Shown one piece after another: positions 62,537 through 64,000 of a stretch of 64,000 bases of DNA. The stretch is taken from assembly GCA_009760855.2 (NCBI GenBank), contig WPIO01000177.1:454501-518500 (forward strand). The letters are read 5' to 3'. This stretch comes from Cristatella mucedo (lineage: Eukaryota > Bryozoa > Phylactolaemata > Cristatellidae). The first letter of the stretch is position 1. Each line of letters opens with the position of its first letter. The notes below the pieces were generated by a model. The model was not told the origin of the DNA, searched no databases, and worked only from the letters and a program-made list of their open reading frames with translations. A program made the translations under genes and the position numbers.

Positions 62537-63370
62537 TGAGAGACAGTGAGAGAGCGTACAGCCCGATGCACAAGCAAGAAGTCACAATGCCATGCAAGGA
62601 TACGGTCACGTGCCGGCATGGAGCCCTCCCGTTGGGGGAGGGAACGTCGGCTGGGCAGAAGCACGCGATGACACGCCCACACCATCACAGGAAAGTCTCG
62701 GCCGCAAGCTCATCTGTCAACTCGTTCGGACCCTACTTCGGCCCCCCCCCCCTCCGCCTCAGCAGGTGGCTTCGTGCACATGCCGTGCAGGCGCCGGATT
62801 GGCCAGGCGTCTAGGGGCTCCTGTCTCGCTGAGGCAGGAAATTCCACCGACGGATAGTTGTGCCCCTCGTTCTGACTATCCATCTGGAAGCGCTCGAGGC
62901 AGTGGCGCTCGGGCACGCGCTTTGTTCACACCTGCTCTTCGGACGCTCACGTGCCGCTGACGTTCGTGTTGCCTTAGCAGTCGCCTGTGTTGCCTTGACA
63001 GCGTGAGCGCTCCTCCAAACTCTGCTGCTAATGGGGCGTGGCCGTGGCTGAGCTGATCGGGTGCCGGGGGTGGGGGGGGGGAGCAATGGAGCGCAGAGCG
63101 GACGGTGGGTTTTTATTCCGCCGTGAAGAGCAGAGTCGAAAATGGCTGCATGCTGCTGCTGCTGTTTGTTTTTTAAGGAGTGCCGTGACGTGTTTGCTGC
63201 GTACGGCATTGACGTCGACTATCGTCACCTGTCCCTTATTGCTGACTACATGACGTACGACGGCACGTACAAGCCGTTCAACAGAATTGGTATCGAGGCT
63301 AATCCTTCGCCTCTGCAGAAGATGAGCTTTGAGACGACCATGCACTTCCTGAAAGCTGCCACCATGGAGG
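21107..63370 (+). CDS. POLR1A: RNA polymerase I largest subunit RPA1 (RPA190), 34 exons, 3' end outside window
   Basis: Catalytic subunit of nucleolar RNA polymerase I, which transcribes the large rRNA precursor. I assembled 34 exons with GT-AG introns and fully compatible phases; 5254 nt give about 1751 residues without a stop. The human protein is about 1720. Landmarks: N-terminal zinc region CITC...CPGHMGH (exon 2), second zinc pair elements CFKC and CGHC (exons 3-4), NRQPTLH (exon 12), the invariant Mg-binding [10 protein letters not shown] (exon 13), bridge helix [20 protein letters not shown] (exons 20-21), trigger-loop region [15 protein letters not shown] (exon 26), the Pol I-type acidic insertion (exon 29) and the C-terminal clamp (exon 34). 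Its full-length similarity is to Pol I, not Pol II or III. The final roughly 30 residues (family VVGKVVRGGTG region) are absent from the remaining 630 bp, so the last exon is beyond the window. No frameshift or lesion was found: a functional gene. Confidence 0.97.
21397..21524 (+). CDS. POLR1A: POLR1A exon 2 (zinc site)
   Basis: Residues 54-96: [18 protein letters not shown] then [16 protein letters not shown]. The C-x2-C...CPGHxGH pattern is the clamp zinc site common to largest subunits. Acceptor TTTCAG, donor GTATGG, phase 0 end. Confidence 0.96.
21525..23597 (+). other. POLR1A: POLR1A intron 2, first part
   Basis: Non-coding. Contains GACTGTAAAGAATYGATTCT twice (22390 and 22500) around an A/T-rich stretch, and TGGTCCGGTTWGTGCCTTT twice near 22250. 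No transposon assigned. Confidence 0.5.
23598..24010 (-). mobile_element. Decayed LINE-A 3' fragment
   Basis: TTTGTATAGCTCCCTCGGAG, AACTAAATCCCTTTCGATGC and a later GTGGAGCTGATATAGTCATC, which mirror the reverse-oriented LINE-A copies at 10.5 and 32.3 kb. In intron 2. Confidence 0.65.
24050..24175 (+). mobile_element. SINE-2 copy (LINE-like tail)
   Basis: tRNA-like head with GGGCTCGAGCCCTGTGGCAT, then AAGTGCCTGGGTAGAGATTC and TTCTCTAAGGGGTACTATAC, resembling the LINE-A 3' end. In intron 2. Confidence 0.72.
24265..24552 (+). mobile_element. SINE-1 long variant
   Basis: B box GTGGGTTTGAATTCTG, body GCAAGCGGTGGTGGTTGCCG, CAGCTAGG, then the extended tail TTAGGCCACAG, CGACCACGGTATTTATTTCT shared with 12098-12372. 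Ends about 300 bp before exon 3. Confidence 0.83.
24854..25109 (+). CDS. POLR1A: POLR1A exon 3
   Basis: Residues 97-181. Begins [13 protein letters not shown], the second cysteine pair of the N-terminal region, then a variable acidic helix-rich stretch ending AYVELAIT. Preceded by the 3.3-kb intron 2. Acceptor GGTAG, donor GTAAGT. Confidence 0.92.
25960..27330 (+). mobile_element. LINE-B fragment with RT remnant
   Basis: [20 protein letters not shown] near 26000 (RT palm, first catalytic region), GVP-KGLSS-like break near 26165, [13 protein letters not shown] near 26385, [16 protein letters not shown] near 26660, and a 3' end with GAGATACATTACGTTATATT. Many stops. In POLR1A intron 3. Confidence 0.85.
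27430..27603 (+). mobile_element. SINE-1 copy
   Basis: TGAGCCGTGATGGCACACTA, B box GTGGGTTCGAATCCTGCGGT, AGGCTGTTTAATCAGCTAGT. One of the better-preserved copies; intron 3. Confidence 0.88.
28090..28960 (-). mobile_element. Tc1-like DNA transposon relic
   Basis: Minus strand at 28287-28511 reads [19 protein letters not shown] then [19 protein letters not shown], the Tc1 transposase end (QQDNDPKHT...WPxQSPDLNPIE). Homologous over its length to 8270-9240. Confidence 0.82.
29305..29436 (+). mobile_element. SINE-1 copy, 3' truncated
   Basis: GATAGCCCACTAGGTTAGGC, GGCCTCGGTCCCGAGTTCAT, GGGCTCGAATCCTTAGGTGG, body ACAAGTGGTGGTGATAGCCT. Ends about 180 bp before exon 4. Confidence 0.82.
29619..29856 (+). 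CDS. POLR1A: POLR1A exon 4
   Basis: Residues 182-261. Contains QCGHC (family RCPHC) and [14 protein letters not shown], equivalent to VVRKEHNSKLTITF in the human protein. The start at TTTTAG|AG is set by phase; the N-terminal part is poorly conserved, so an upstream acceptor is possible. Donor GTGAGG. Confidence 0.85.
30099..30269 (-). mobile_element. SINE-1 copy
   Basis: Reverse-oriented near-complete copy: CTAGCTGATTAAACAGCCCC, ...ACGGCTATCGCCACCGCTTG, GAACCCACGACCTCGGGACC and CGTCACGGCTCACC. In intron 4. Confidence 0.9.
31100..31195 (+). mobile_element. LINE-A 3' tail only
   Basis: GCAAATGTAAAGCGCCTAGA, GAGGGCGCTTTATGAAGTGC and a (TTATTG)n/(ATT)n end, finishing about 90 bp before exon 5. 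Severely 5'-truncated insertion. Confidence 0.85.
31287..31361 (+). CDS. POLR1A: POLR1A exon 5 (acidic linker)
   Basis: Residues 262-286, [20 protein letters not shown] and DAEPR. A 75-nt exon placed by acceptor TTCCAG, donor GTGGGT and phase; acidic and variable in the family, so support is moderate. Confidence 0.78.
31950..32110 (+). mobile_element. SINE-1 variant, first of a tandem pair
   Basis: ACCCTGATAGCCCAAGAGGT, GTGGGTTCGAATCCTGGTGT, GCAAGCGGTGGCGATAGCCG, GCTGTTAAATCAGCTAAGAT. Lacks the long hairpin arm of the main family. Confidence 0.85.
32113..32280 (+). mobile_element. SINE-1 variant, second of a tandem pair
   Basis: GGGCCCTGATAGACCAGGAG, ATGGATTCGAATCCTGCTGC, AACTGCAAGCGGTGGTGATA. 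Directly follows the previous copy in the same orientation. Confidence 0.85.
32345..33574 (-). mobile_element. LINE-A fragment, 3' part, split by foldback element
   Basis: Minus strand: [31 protein letters not shown] near 33440, [20 protein letters not shown] near 33200, [12 protein letters not shown] near 32640, and a 3' end at 32345-32420. The LINE continues on the far side of the foldback as minus-strand ATCACAGACTCC (34530-34620). Confidence 0.85.
33575..34528. mobile_element. Foldback element: two arms of about 470 bp, almost no spacer
   Basis: Left arm starts AAGGGGAATGTCAAGAAAAT; the right arm, reversed, starts AAGGGGGAAGTCAAGAAAAT. Internal landmarks pair throughout: GGTACCTTTCGAAAGACAAA with its complement, CGTATGCGACTTGTATCCCA, AGGTGCATTCTTGTGACT, TTTCCAGGGTTGG, TGCCTTGTAAATT. 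The centre is near 34050. No transposase frame. Inserted in a LINE-A in POLR1A intron 5. Confidence 0.9.
35105..35165 (+). mobile_element. Diverged LINE-A/SINE-2 type 3' end
   Basis: ATGCAAAGTGCCTGGAAAGA, GATTTAGTTGTCTCCGGGTG. Only the terminal segment is recognisable. Confidence 0.55.
35400..35575 (+). mobile_element. SINE-1 copy ending in (GA)n
   Basis: TGAACCATGATGGCACACTA, GAGGTCCAAGGTTCGAATTC, CTGTCGCTATACAAAAGAGG, AAATCAGCTA directly joined to a GA microsatellite. Confidence 0.85.
35575..35630 (+). repeat. (GA)28 microsatellite
   Basis: Perfect GA repeat abutting the 3' end of a SINE-1 copy in POLR1A intron 5; probably grown from the SINE tail. Confidence 0.95.
35905..35985 (+). mobile_element. 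LINE-A 3' tail
   Basis: TAGGTGCATAGAAAGAGATC, TAATTCTCTTCAAGCATTTA and (TTA)n. Just upstream of exon 6. Confidence 0.65.
36092..36347 (+). CDS. POLR1A: POLR1A exon 6
   Basis: Residues 287-371. [19 protein letters not shown] and [15 protein letters not shown] match the human YLTPTSAREHLSALW and FFLDFLVVPPSRYRP segments. Acceptor CGTAG, donor GTACGT, phase 0 end. The preceding intron 5 (4.7 kb) holds the foldback element. Confidence 0.95.
36445..36521 (+). repeat. (CA)38 microsatellite
   Basis: Perfect CA repeat filling a quarter of the 335-nt intron 6, about 160 nt upstream of exon 7. Confidence 0.97.
36683..36829 (+). CDS. POLR1A: POLR1A exon 7
   Basis: Residues 372-420, 49 codons, phase 0 both ends: [14 protein letters not shown] then [11 protein letters not shown]. 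Equivalent to the NGQTVNLQAVMKDVVLIRK region. Acceptor TTTAAG, donor GTGAGT. Confidence 0.93.
36972..37112 (+). CDS. POLR1A: POLR1A exon 8
   Basis: Residues 421-467, phase 0 both ends: [20 protein letters not shown] and SPGVKQ, matching [20 protein letters not shown]...PGIRQ. Acceptor CTTAG, donor GTATTA. Confidence 0.94.
37236..37385 (+). mobile_element. SINE-2 copy, best preserved
   Basis: Head GGTCTAGCGGTTAAGGTGCT then GTGGGCTCGAGCCCCGAGGC (tRNA-like A and B boxes); tail AAGCGCCTGAATAGAGATTA, GTTCTCTTAGGGCGCTATAT, like the LINE-A 3' end. Between exons 8 and 9. Confidence 0.85.
37461..37572 (+). CDS. POLR1A: POLR1A exon 9
   Basis: Residues 468-504: [20 protein letters not shown] then [17 protein letters not shown], near identical to the family (lid/rudder region preceding the active centre). 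Acceptor TTTAAG, donor GTGAGA, phase 1 end. Confidence 0.97.
37688..37840 (-). mobile_element. Degenerate SINE-1 copy
   Basis: Reverse-oriented: CTGATCTAACAGCTTCATTT, GTCTTTGCGGCTGTCGTCCA, CTTGCAGCAGGCAATGGAGG, GGGTCGTGAAGCGTGAGCAC. Clearly older than the other copies. Confidence 0.65.
37955..38252 (+). mobile_element. LINE-A 3' fragment
   Basis: GAACACCTATTTAGGACAGC, GGGTCCCTGTGGTTCGTCCT, GTAAAGCGCCTAGAAAGAGA, CGCTTTATCAAGTGC and ATT repeats. Nearly identical to the end at 2570-2836. In intron 9. Confidence 0.92.
38754..38862 (+). CDS. POLR1A: POLR1A exon 10
   Basis: Residues 505-541: [20 protein letters not shown] and NGPDVHPG. Ends at HPG with the unusual donor GTTCGT; joining here to exon 11 gives an exact fit to the family (HPGA...). 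A stronger-looking donor 58 nt downstream (CAG|GTCAGC) would shift the frame. Confidence 0.9.
39925..40060 (+). CDS. POLR1A: POLR1A exon 11
   Basis: Residues 542-586: [20 protein letters not shown] then LAKSLL, matching [21 protein letters not shown]. Acceptor TTGCAG, donor GTATGC, phase 0 end. Confidence 0.93.
40165..40260 (+). mobile_element. Small LINE-A internal fragment
   Basis: TACCGCCTGCACTGGCTCCC, then CTTGACTTCAAGGTCTGCCA, equivalent to the LHWLPVKQRIDFKVL stretch of other copies. In intron 11. Confidence 0.65.
40783..41222 (-). mobile_element. LINE-A 3' fragment
   Basis: (AAT)n then GCACTTGATAACGCGCCCTC; minus strand encodes [20 protein letters not shown]. Truncated where a GA/GC-rich stretch (41230-41280) begins. 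In intron 11. Confidence 0.9.
41648..41667 (+). repeat. Poly-C tract
   Basis: Twenty consecutive C in intron 11. Confidence 0.9.
41940..42010 (+). mobile_element. LINE-A 3' tail only
   Basis: AGTGCCTAGAAAGAGATTGG, TTCTCTGAAGGTGCTATAAT and ATT repeats. In intron 11. Confidence 0.8.
42285..42485 (-). mobile_element. Decayed LINE-A 3' fragment
   Basis: TTTTCATAGCACCCTAAGAG, AATTTAATCTCTCTTTCTTG and AGCTTCTTTTTAAATGCTGT, reverse-oriented. In intron 11. Confidence 0.65.
42640..43510 (+). mobile_element. Tc1-like relic interrupted by SINE-2
   Basis: Plus strand encodes [18 protein letters not shown] and NWTDES near 42960-43035 (first catalytic D region), and TAAACCCCATTGAGCATCTA near 43310 gives LNPIEHL. 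Stops and frameshifts throughout. A SINE-2 copy sits between the two halves. Confidence 0.8.
43125..43220 (+). mobile_element. SINE-2 copy nested in Tc1 relic
   Basis: GGGTGCTCGCCTTTAAGGAC, CTCGAGCCCCTTGGCATTCG, AAGCCCCTGGATAGAGATTA, TTCTTAGGGTGCTATGCAAA. Confidence 0.75.
44185..44268 (+). CDS. POLR1A: POLR1A exon 12 (NRQPTLH)
   Basis: Residues 587-614, 28 codons: [20 protein letters not shown], an active-site flanking motif conserved in all multisubunit RNA polymerases. Acceptor CACAG, donor GTAGGC. The preceding intron 11 is 4.1 kb. Confidence 0.97.
44405..44543 (+). CDS. POLR1A: POLR1A exon 13 (catalytic [10 protein letters not shown])
   Basis: Residues 615-660. Contains the three catalytic aspartates that hold Mg-A (DFDGD at about residues 637-641) followed by [17 protein letters not shown]. 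Acceptor ATGTAG, donor GTAAGG, phase 1 end. Confidence 0.98.
45453..45600 (+). CDS. POLR1A: POLR1A exon 14
   Basis: Residues 661-710. [20 protein letters not shown] then [15 protein letters not shown] match the family. The upstream [14 protein letters not shown] segment is 9-11 residues longer than in the human protein; acceptor TCGCAG is set by phase. Donor GTGAGT is followed after a few bases by a 21-G run. Confidence 0.9.
45613..45633 (+). repeat. Poly-G tract next to exon 14 donor
   Basis: About 21 G starting 12 nt inside intron 14. Confidence 0.9.
46225..46333 (+). CDS. POLR1A: POLR1A exon 15
   Basis: Residues 711-746: [14 protein letters not shown] then [19 protein letters not shown], matching the funnel-adjacent segment. 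Acceptor TTGCAG, donor GTCGGT, phase 0 end. Confidence 0.96.
46448..46500 (+). repeat. 24-bp tandem duplication
   Basis: TGCCTCCGCCCCTTAGTAGC occurs twice, with a third partial copy, just before exon 16 in intron 15. Contributes C/T-rich sequence upstream of the acceptor. Confidence 0.85.
46507..46590 (+). CDS. POLR1A: POLR1A exon 16
   Basis: Residues 747-774: [20 protein letters not shown] and GKAKISSK. Phase 0 on both sides. Acceptor CACAG, donor GTAATC. Confidence 0.95.
46797..46849 (+). repeat. (CA)26 microsatellite
   Basis: Perfect CA repeat in intron 16. Confidence 0.95.
47334..47609 (+). CDS. POLR1A: POLR1A exon 17
   Basis: Residues 775-866, 92 codons: [53 protein letters not shown]. 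Very close to the family. Acceptor ATGCAG, donor GTACGG, phase 0 both ends. Confidence 0.97.
48139..48368 (+). CDS. POLR1A: POLR1A exon 18
   Basis: Residues 867-943. Variable Ala-rich helical stretch (funnel) ending DEIQNQITK, equivalent to EEVNHYSNEINK. Starts after CTGCAG; donor GTATGG; ends in phase 2. Confidence 0.9.
48624..48708 (+). CDS. POLR1A: POLR1A exon 19
   Basis: Residues 944-971: [20 protein letters not shown] and LSGAKGSA, equivalent to [27 protein letters not shown]. Acceptor TTTAG, donor GTAAGT, phase 0 end. Confidence 0.96.
49358..49558 (+). CDS. POLR1A: POLR1A exon 20 (bridge helix start)
   Basis: Residues 972-1038, 67 codons: [48 protein letters not shown]. Bridge-helix N-terminal half. 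Acceptor TTGTAG, donor GTGCGT, phase 0 both ends. Confidence 0.97.
49790..49993 (-). mobile_element. SPIN-like non-autonomous hAT element
   Basis: 204 bp in POLR1A intron 20. Terminal inverted repeats CAGTGGTTCTCAA and, reversed, CAGCGGTTCTCAA (12 of 13 match). Internal signature: GGGTCGTTCGACCCTCAAAG, GGTCTTAGGCGACC, CCCCCAACCATAAGATTATT. This is the composition I recall for Space Invaders (SPIN) non-autonomous copies. Flanking 8-mers CTTTAGTG and CTTGAGTA agree at six positions, as expected for a decayed hAT target duplication. Strand is arbitrary. Confidence 0.85.
49994..52950 (+). other. POLR1A: Remainder of POLR1A intron 20
   Basis: About 3 kb without recognisable exon, transposon or RNA gene; frames up to 119 codons are unsupported. 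Confidence 0.5.
52960..53088 (+). CDS. POLR1A: POLR1A exon 21 (bridge helix end)
   Basis: Residues 1039-1081: [20 protein letters not shown] then [18 protein letters not shown], near identical to the family. Preceded by the 3.4-kb intron 20 that carries the SPIN-like element. Acceptor TTTAAG, donor GTTGAG. Confidence 0.97.
53465..53629 (+). CDS. POLR1A: POLR1A exon 22
   Basis: Residues 1082-1136: [20 protein letters not shown] then [10 protein letters not shown] and [11 protein letters not shown]. Acceptor CTTAG, donor GTGGGT, phase 0 both ends. Confidence 0.95.
53791..53978 (+). CDS. POLR1A: POLR1A exon 23
   Basis: Residues 1137-1199. Starts with a Val codon (GTG) after TTCTAG; it is an internal exon, not a gene start. 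Variable jaw-proximal stretch with [14 protein letters not shown], like the family MWYELDEESR. Donor GTGCGC, phase 2 end. Confidence 0.85.
54259..54385 (+). CDS. POLR1A: POLR1A exon 24
   Basis: Residues 1200-1241: [20 protein letters not shown] then [14 protein letters not shown], equivalent to the [20 protein letters not shown] stretch. Acceptor CCTAG, donor GTAAGC, phase 0 end. Confidence 0.88.
54580..54711 (+). CDS. POLR1A: POLR1A exon 25
   Basis: Residues 1242-1285, 44 codons: [20 protein letters not shown] then VGLLAAQ. Leads into the trigger loop. Acceptor CGTAG, donor GTACAG, phase 0. Confidence 0.96.
54906..55136 (+). CDS. POLR1A: POLR1A exon 26 (trigger loop)
   Basis: Residues 1286-1362, 77 codons: [40 protein letters not shown]. 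The trigger loop that closes on the incoming nucleotide. Acceptor GACAG, donor GTGAGG followed by a long C tract. Confidence 0.98.
55145..55189 (+). repeat. Poly-C tract next to exon 26 donor
   Basis: C-rich run (29 uninterrupted C at 55161-55189) beginning within 10 nt of the exon 26 splice donor. The minus strand would be a G tract. Confidence 0.92.
55440..55600 (-). mobile_element. Small LINE-B fragment
   Basis: TTTCAAACTAGCCTTTCAGC, ATGAATCACCAGCTGCATTT parallels 20685-20760 of the LINE-B copy upstream of POLR1A. In intron 26. Confidence 0.65.
56365..56417 (+). CDS. POLR1A: POLR1A exon 27 (53-nt microexon-like)
   Basis: Residues 1363-1380: [18 protein letters not shown], aligned with VLQKIDVQESFCMEE. 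Acceptor AACAG, donor GTGAGT, phase 2 end. Small, but needed for continuity between exons 26 and 28. Confidence 0.85.
56716..56883 (+). CDS. POLR1A: POLR1A exon 28
   Basis: Residues 1381-1436: [20 protein letters not shown] then [13 protein letters not shown], matching YQLRFQFLPHAYYQQEKC and ILRFMETRFFKLL. Acceptor GATAG, donor GTAAGG, phase 2 end. Confidence 0.94.
57098..57393 (+). CDS. POLR1A: POLR1A exon 29 (acidic Pol I insertion)
   Basis: Residues 1437-1534. Lys/Ala stretch, then Asp/Glu-rich sequence with repeated DDDADD-type units and [14 protein letters not shown]. Corresponds to the long acidic insertion in the Pol I jaw (human EEVDYESEEEEE). Acceptor TTTAG, donor GTAAAG, phase 1 end. 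Confidence 0.93.
57541..57582 (+). repeat. 21-bp tandem duplication
   Basis: TTCGCTAAGACTCTGCATTG is repeated in direct succession in intron 29. Confidence 0.9.
57706..57800 (+). CDS. POLR1A: POLR1A exon 30
   Basis: Residues 1535-1566: [20 protein letters not shown] then [10 protein letters not shown]. Placed by acceptor TGCAG, donor GTAAGT and phases (1 to 0); corresponds to the linker after the acidic region. Confidence 0.88.
58906..58983 (+). CDS. POLR1A: POLR1A exon 31
   Basis: Residues 1567-1592, 26 codons: [19 protein letters not shown], matching IDDYQYDTEESLWCQVTVK. Acceptor TTTAG, donor GTGCGT. Confidence 0.92.
59045..59185 (+). mobile_element. LINE-A 3' tail
   Basis: TTATCAAGCATGATACCACT, GTAAAGCGCCTAGAAACAGA, CACTTTATCAAGTGTATTAA and ATT repeats. 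In intron 31, 60 bp after exon 31. Confidence 0.9.
60075..60195 (-). mobile_element. SINE-2 copy, reverse orientation
   Basis: GTATAGCACCCTGAGAGAGC (LINE-like tail), AGGGCTCGAGCCGACCACCT and GGCCAACGCCTTGCCCCTGG (tRNA-like head reversed). Ends about 70 bp before exon 32. Confidence 0.72.
60269..60442 (+). CDS. POLR1A: POLR1A exon 32
   Basis: Residues 1593-1650, 58 codons: [38 protein letters not shown], the last matching LNTEGINL. Acceptor TTGCAG; donor GTACGG runs straight into a 16-G tract. Confidence 0.94.
60447..60462 (+). repeat. Poly-G tract at exon 32 donor
   Basis: Sixteen G beginning 5 nt into intron 32. Confidence 0.92.
60747..60857 (+). CDS. POLR1A: POLR1A exon 33
   Basis: Residues 1651-1687, 37 codons: [20 protein letters not shown] then [13 protein letters not shown], matching [27 protein letters not shown]. 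Acceptor TTGAAG, donor GTGAGT. Confidence 0.97.
61075..61360 (+). mobile_element. LINE-B 3' end
   Basis: CTCGCTACCTCAACTGCCTT, CACTTTCTCTTTGTTGTGTG, then ACAGACGTAGATACATTACA and TATATTATA, the same 3' end as 27100-27330. In intron 33. Confidence 0.75.
62330..62555 (+). repeat. (GA)n-rich microsatellite region
   Basis: AGAGACAG-type imperfect repeats at 62330-62440 followed by uninterrupted GA at about 62441-62533. In intron 33, about 620 nt before exon 34. Confidence 0.95.
63178..63370 (+). CDS. POLR1A: POLR1A exon 34 (C-terminal clamp)
   Basis: Residues 1688-1751: [57 protein letters not shown]. Acceptor TTTAAG, donor GTAAGA, ends in phase 1, so at least one more exon follows outside the window. 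Confidence 0.97.
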
Positions 63371-64000
63371 GTAAGAGGGCGCCTCGACGGCGGACAGGGC
63401 GCCAAGCTGACGTCACTGCCGACGGGGGAACCTCTGCAACGCGGCTTTTTTAGATGCGGTTTGTGCGAGAGTGAAGTGCCAGTGGTGAACGTATCGTTTA
63501 GCTCGGCAGTTGCTGTGTTGCTGCTGCTATTCCAGCATGGTCACTGCGAGCTTGAGTGCTCGCGGTCGAATGGTCGGCCAACGGCGCAATGGCGCCCCTC
63601 GCGAGCACCTGTAGCATGGCAGGCCGTCACTTCGCTTTATTTAGCCTTCTGCACAGTGCTTTCCTCCAGACCGATGAGACAAGCGTGAGTAACCATAGCT
63701 TGGGCTCAGCTTCAGCATATTTTGCCTGCCTTCCTTATATCGTACATTTGCTGCTTATCTTATTGCCTGCCTAATCAAGTCTCGTCAGATGCGCACAAAC
63801 ACGCACAGGAGCCCACACTTGAACACAACAGTATTTGGACTGTCCAGATTCGCTCGATTACCATATTTTCCCGAGCGCTGGAGTGGAACTGGGGTGCTGG
63901 TTCACTTTGCTTATTATTGGATGCGCAACTACGAATTGCCATGGTACTCGGGGCAACTTATGGACCATATGCCCAAAACTAGCCAAAAACCCTTTAAACT
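63371..64000 (+). other. POLR1A: Start of POLR1A intron 34
   Basis: No frame here encodes the expected C-terminus (family VVGKVVRGGTG-like), so this is taken as intron. No transposon recognised. Confidence 0.6.

Noticed and set aside
62059-62688. A 209-codon minus-strand frame
   Set aside because: Made almost entirely of Ser-Leu from the GA/CT repeat in POLR1A intron 33; no domain or splice support.
63556-63774. Frames after exon 34 as the last POLR1A exon
   Set aside because: None encodes the conserved C-terminal VVGKVVRGGTG-like sequence in the required phase; the last exon is judged to be outside the window.

Overview
This is a gene-containing window from an animal nuclear genome, not a prokaryote. 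The evidence is two many-exon protein genes with GT-AG introns, long (GA)n, (CA)n, poly-G and poly-C tracts, and a dense load of LINE, SINE, Tc1-like and hAT-like repeats. Both genes encode well-conserved metazoan proteins. The repeat set (LINEs with ATT-microsatellite tails, tRNA-headed SINEs) does not look vertebrate. I favour a non-vertebrate metazoan and cannot name the phylum.

Two genes lie head to head. On the minus strand, 17832 to 9941, is a complete 13-exon CPSF6/CPSF7-type gene (CFIm68, a subunit of pre-mRNA cleavage factor I). Its exons join without a stop into 504 residues: acidic N-terminus, RRM, Gly-rich tract, Pro-rich centre, conserved C-terminal alpha-helical segment and an RS-like tail. 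On the plus strand, from 21107 to beyond the right edge, is the largest subunit of RNA polymerase I (RPA1/RPA190, POLR1A). Thirty-four exons join in a single frame for about 1751 residues, from the initiator Met to the C-terminal clamp. Only the last 30 or so residues, and the stop, are outside the window.

Layout. 1-9.9 kb: no recognisable host gene; two LINE-A fragments, two small tandem arrays and a Tc1-like relic. 9.9-17.8 kb: CPSF6-like gene, with a LINE and two SINEs in its largest intron. 17.8-21.1 kb: spacer between the two starts, with LINE and Tc1 debris. 21.1-44 kb: the 5' half of POLR1A, with introns up to 4.7 kb full of repeats. 44-63.4 kb: the 3' half, with mostly shorter, GC-richer introns. 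63.4-64 kb: start of the last visible intron.

Mobile elements. LINE-A is an L2/CR1-like element with a YADD reverse transcriptase motif and a 3' tail ending in ATT repeats. LINE-B is a second, related family. SINE-1 (about 165 bp, tRNA-derived, at least ten copies) and SINE-2 (tRNA-like head) are present; the SINE-2 3' end resembles the LINE-A 3' end, the expected arrangement for a SINE using its partner LINE. There are four Tc1-like transposase relics. A nearly spacer-free inverted repeat of about 950 bp sits inside a LINE in POLR1A intron 5. A 204-bp element in POLR1A intron 20 looks like a non-autonomous SPIN (Space Invaders) hAT transposon, a family known for horizontal transfer between animal phyla.

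The two genes act in different nuclear processes (mRNA 3'-end formation and rRNA transcription); I see no functional link beyond their arrangement. Exon limits were set by hand from splice signals, frame continuity and similarity to remembered family members. UTRs and transcription start sites were not determined.
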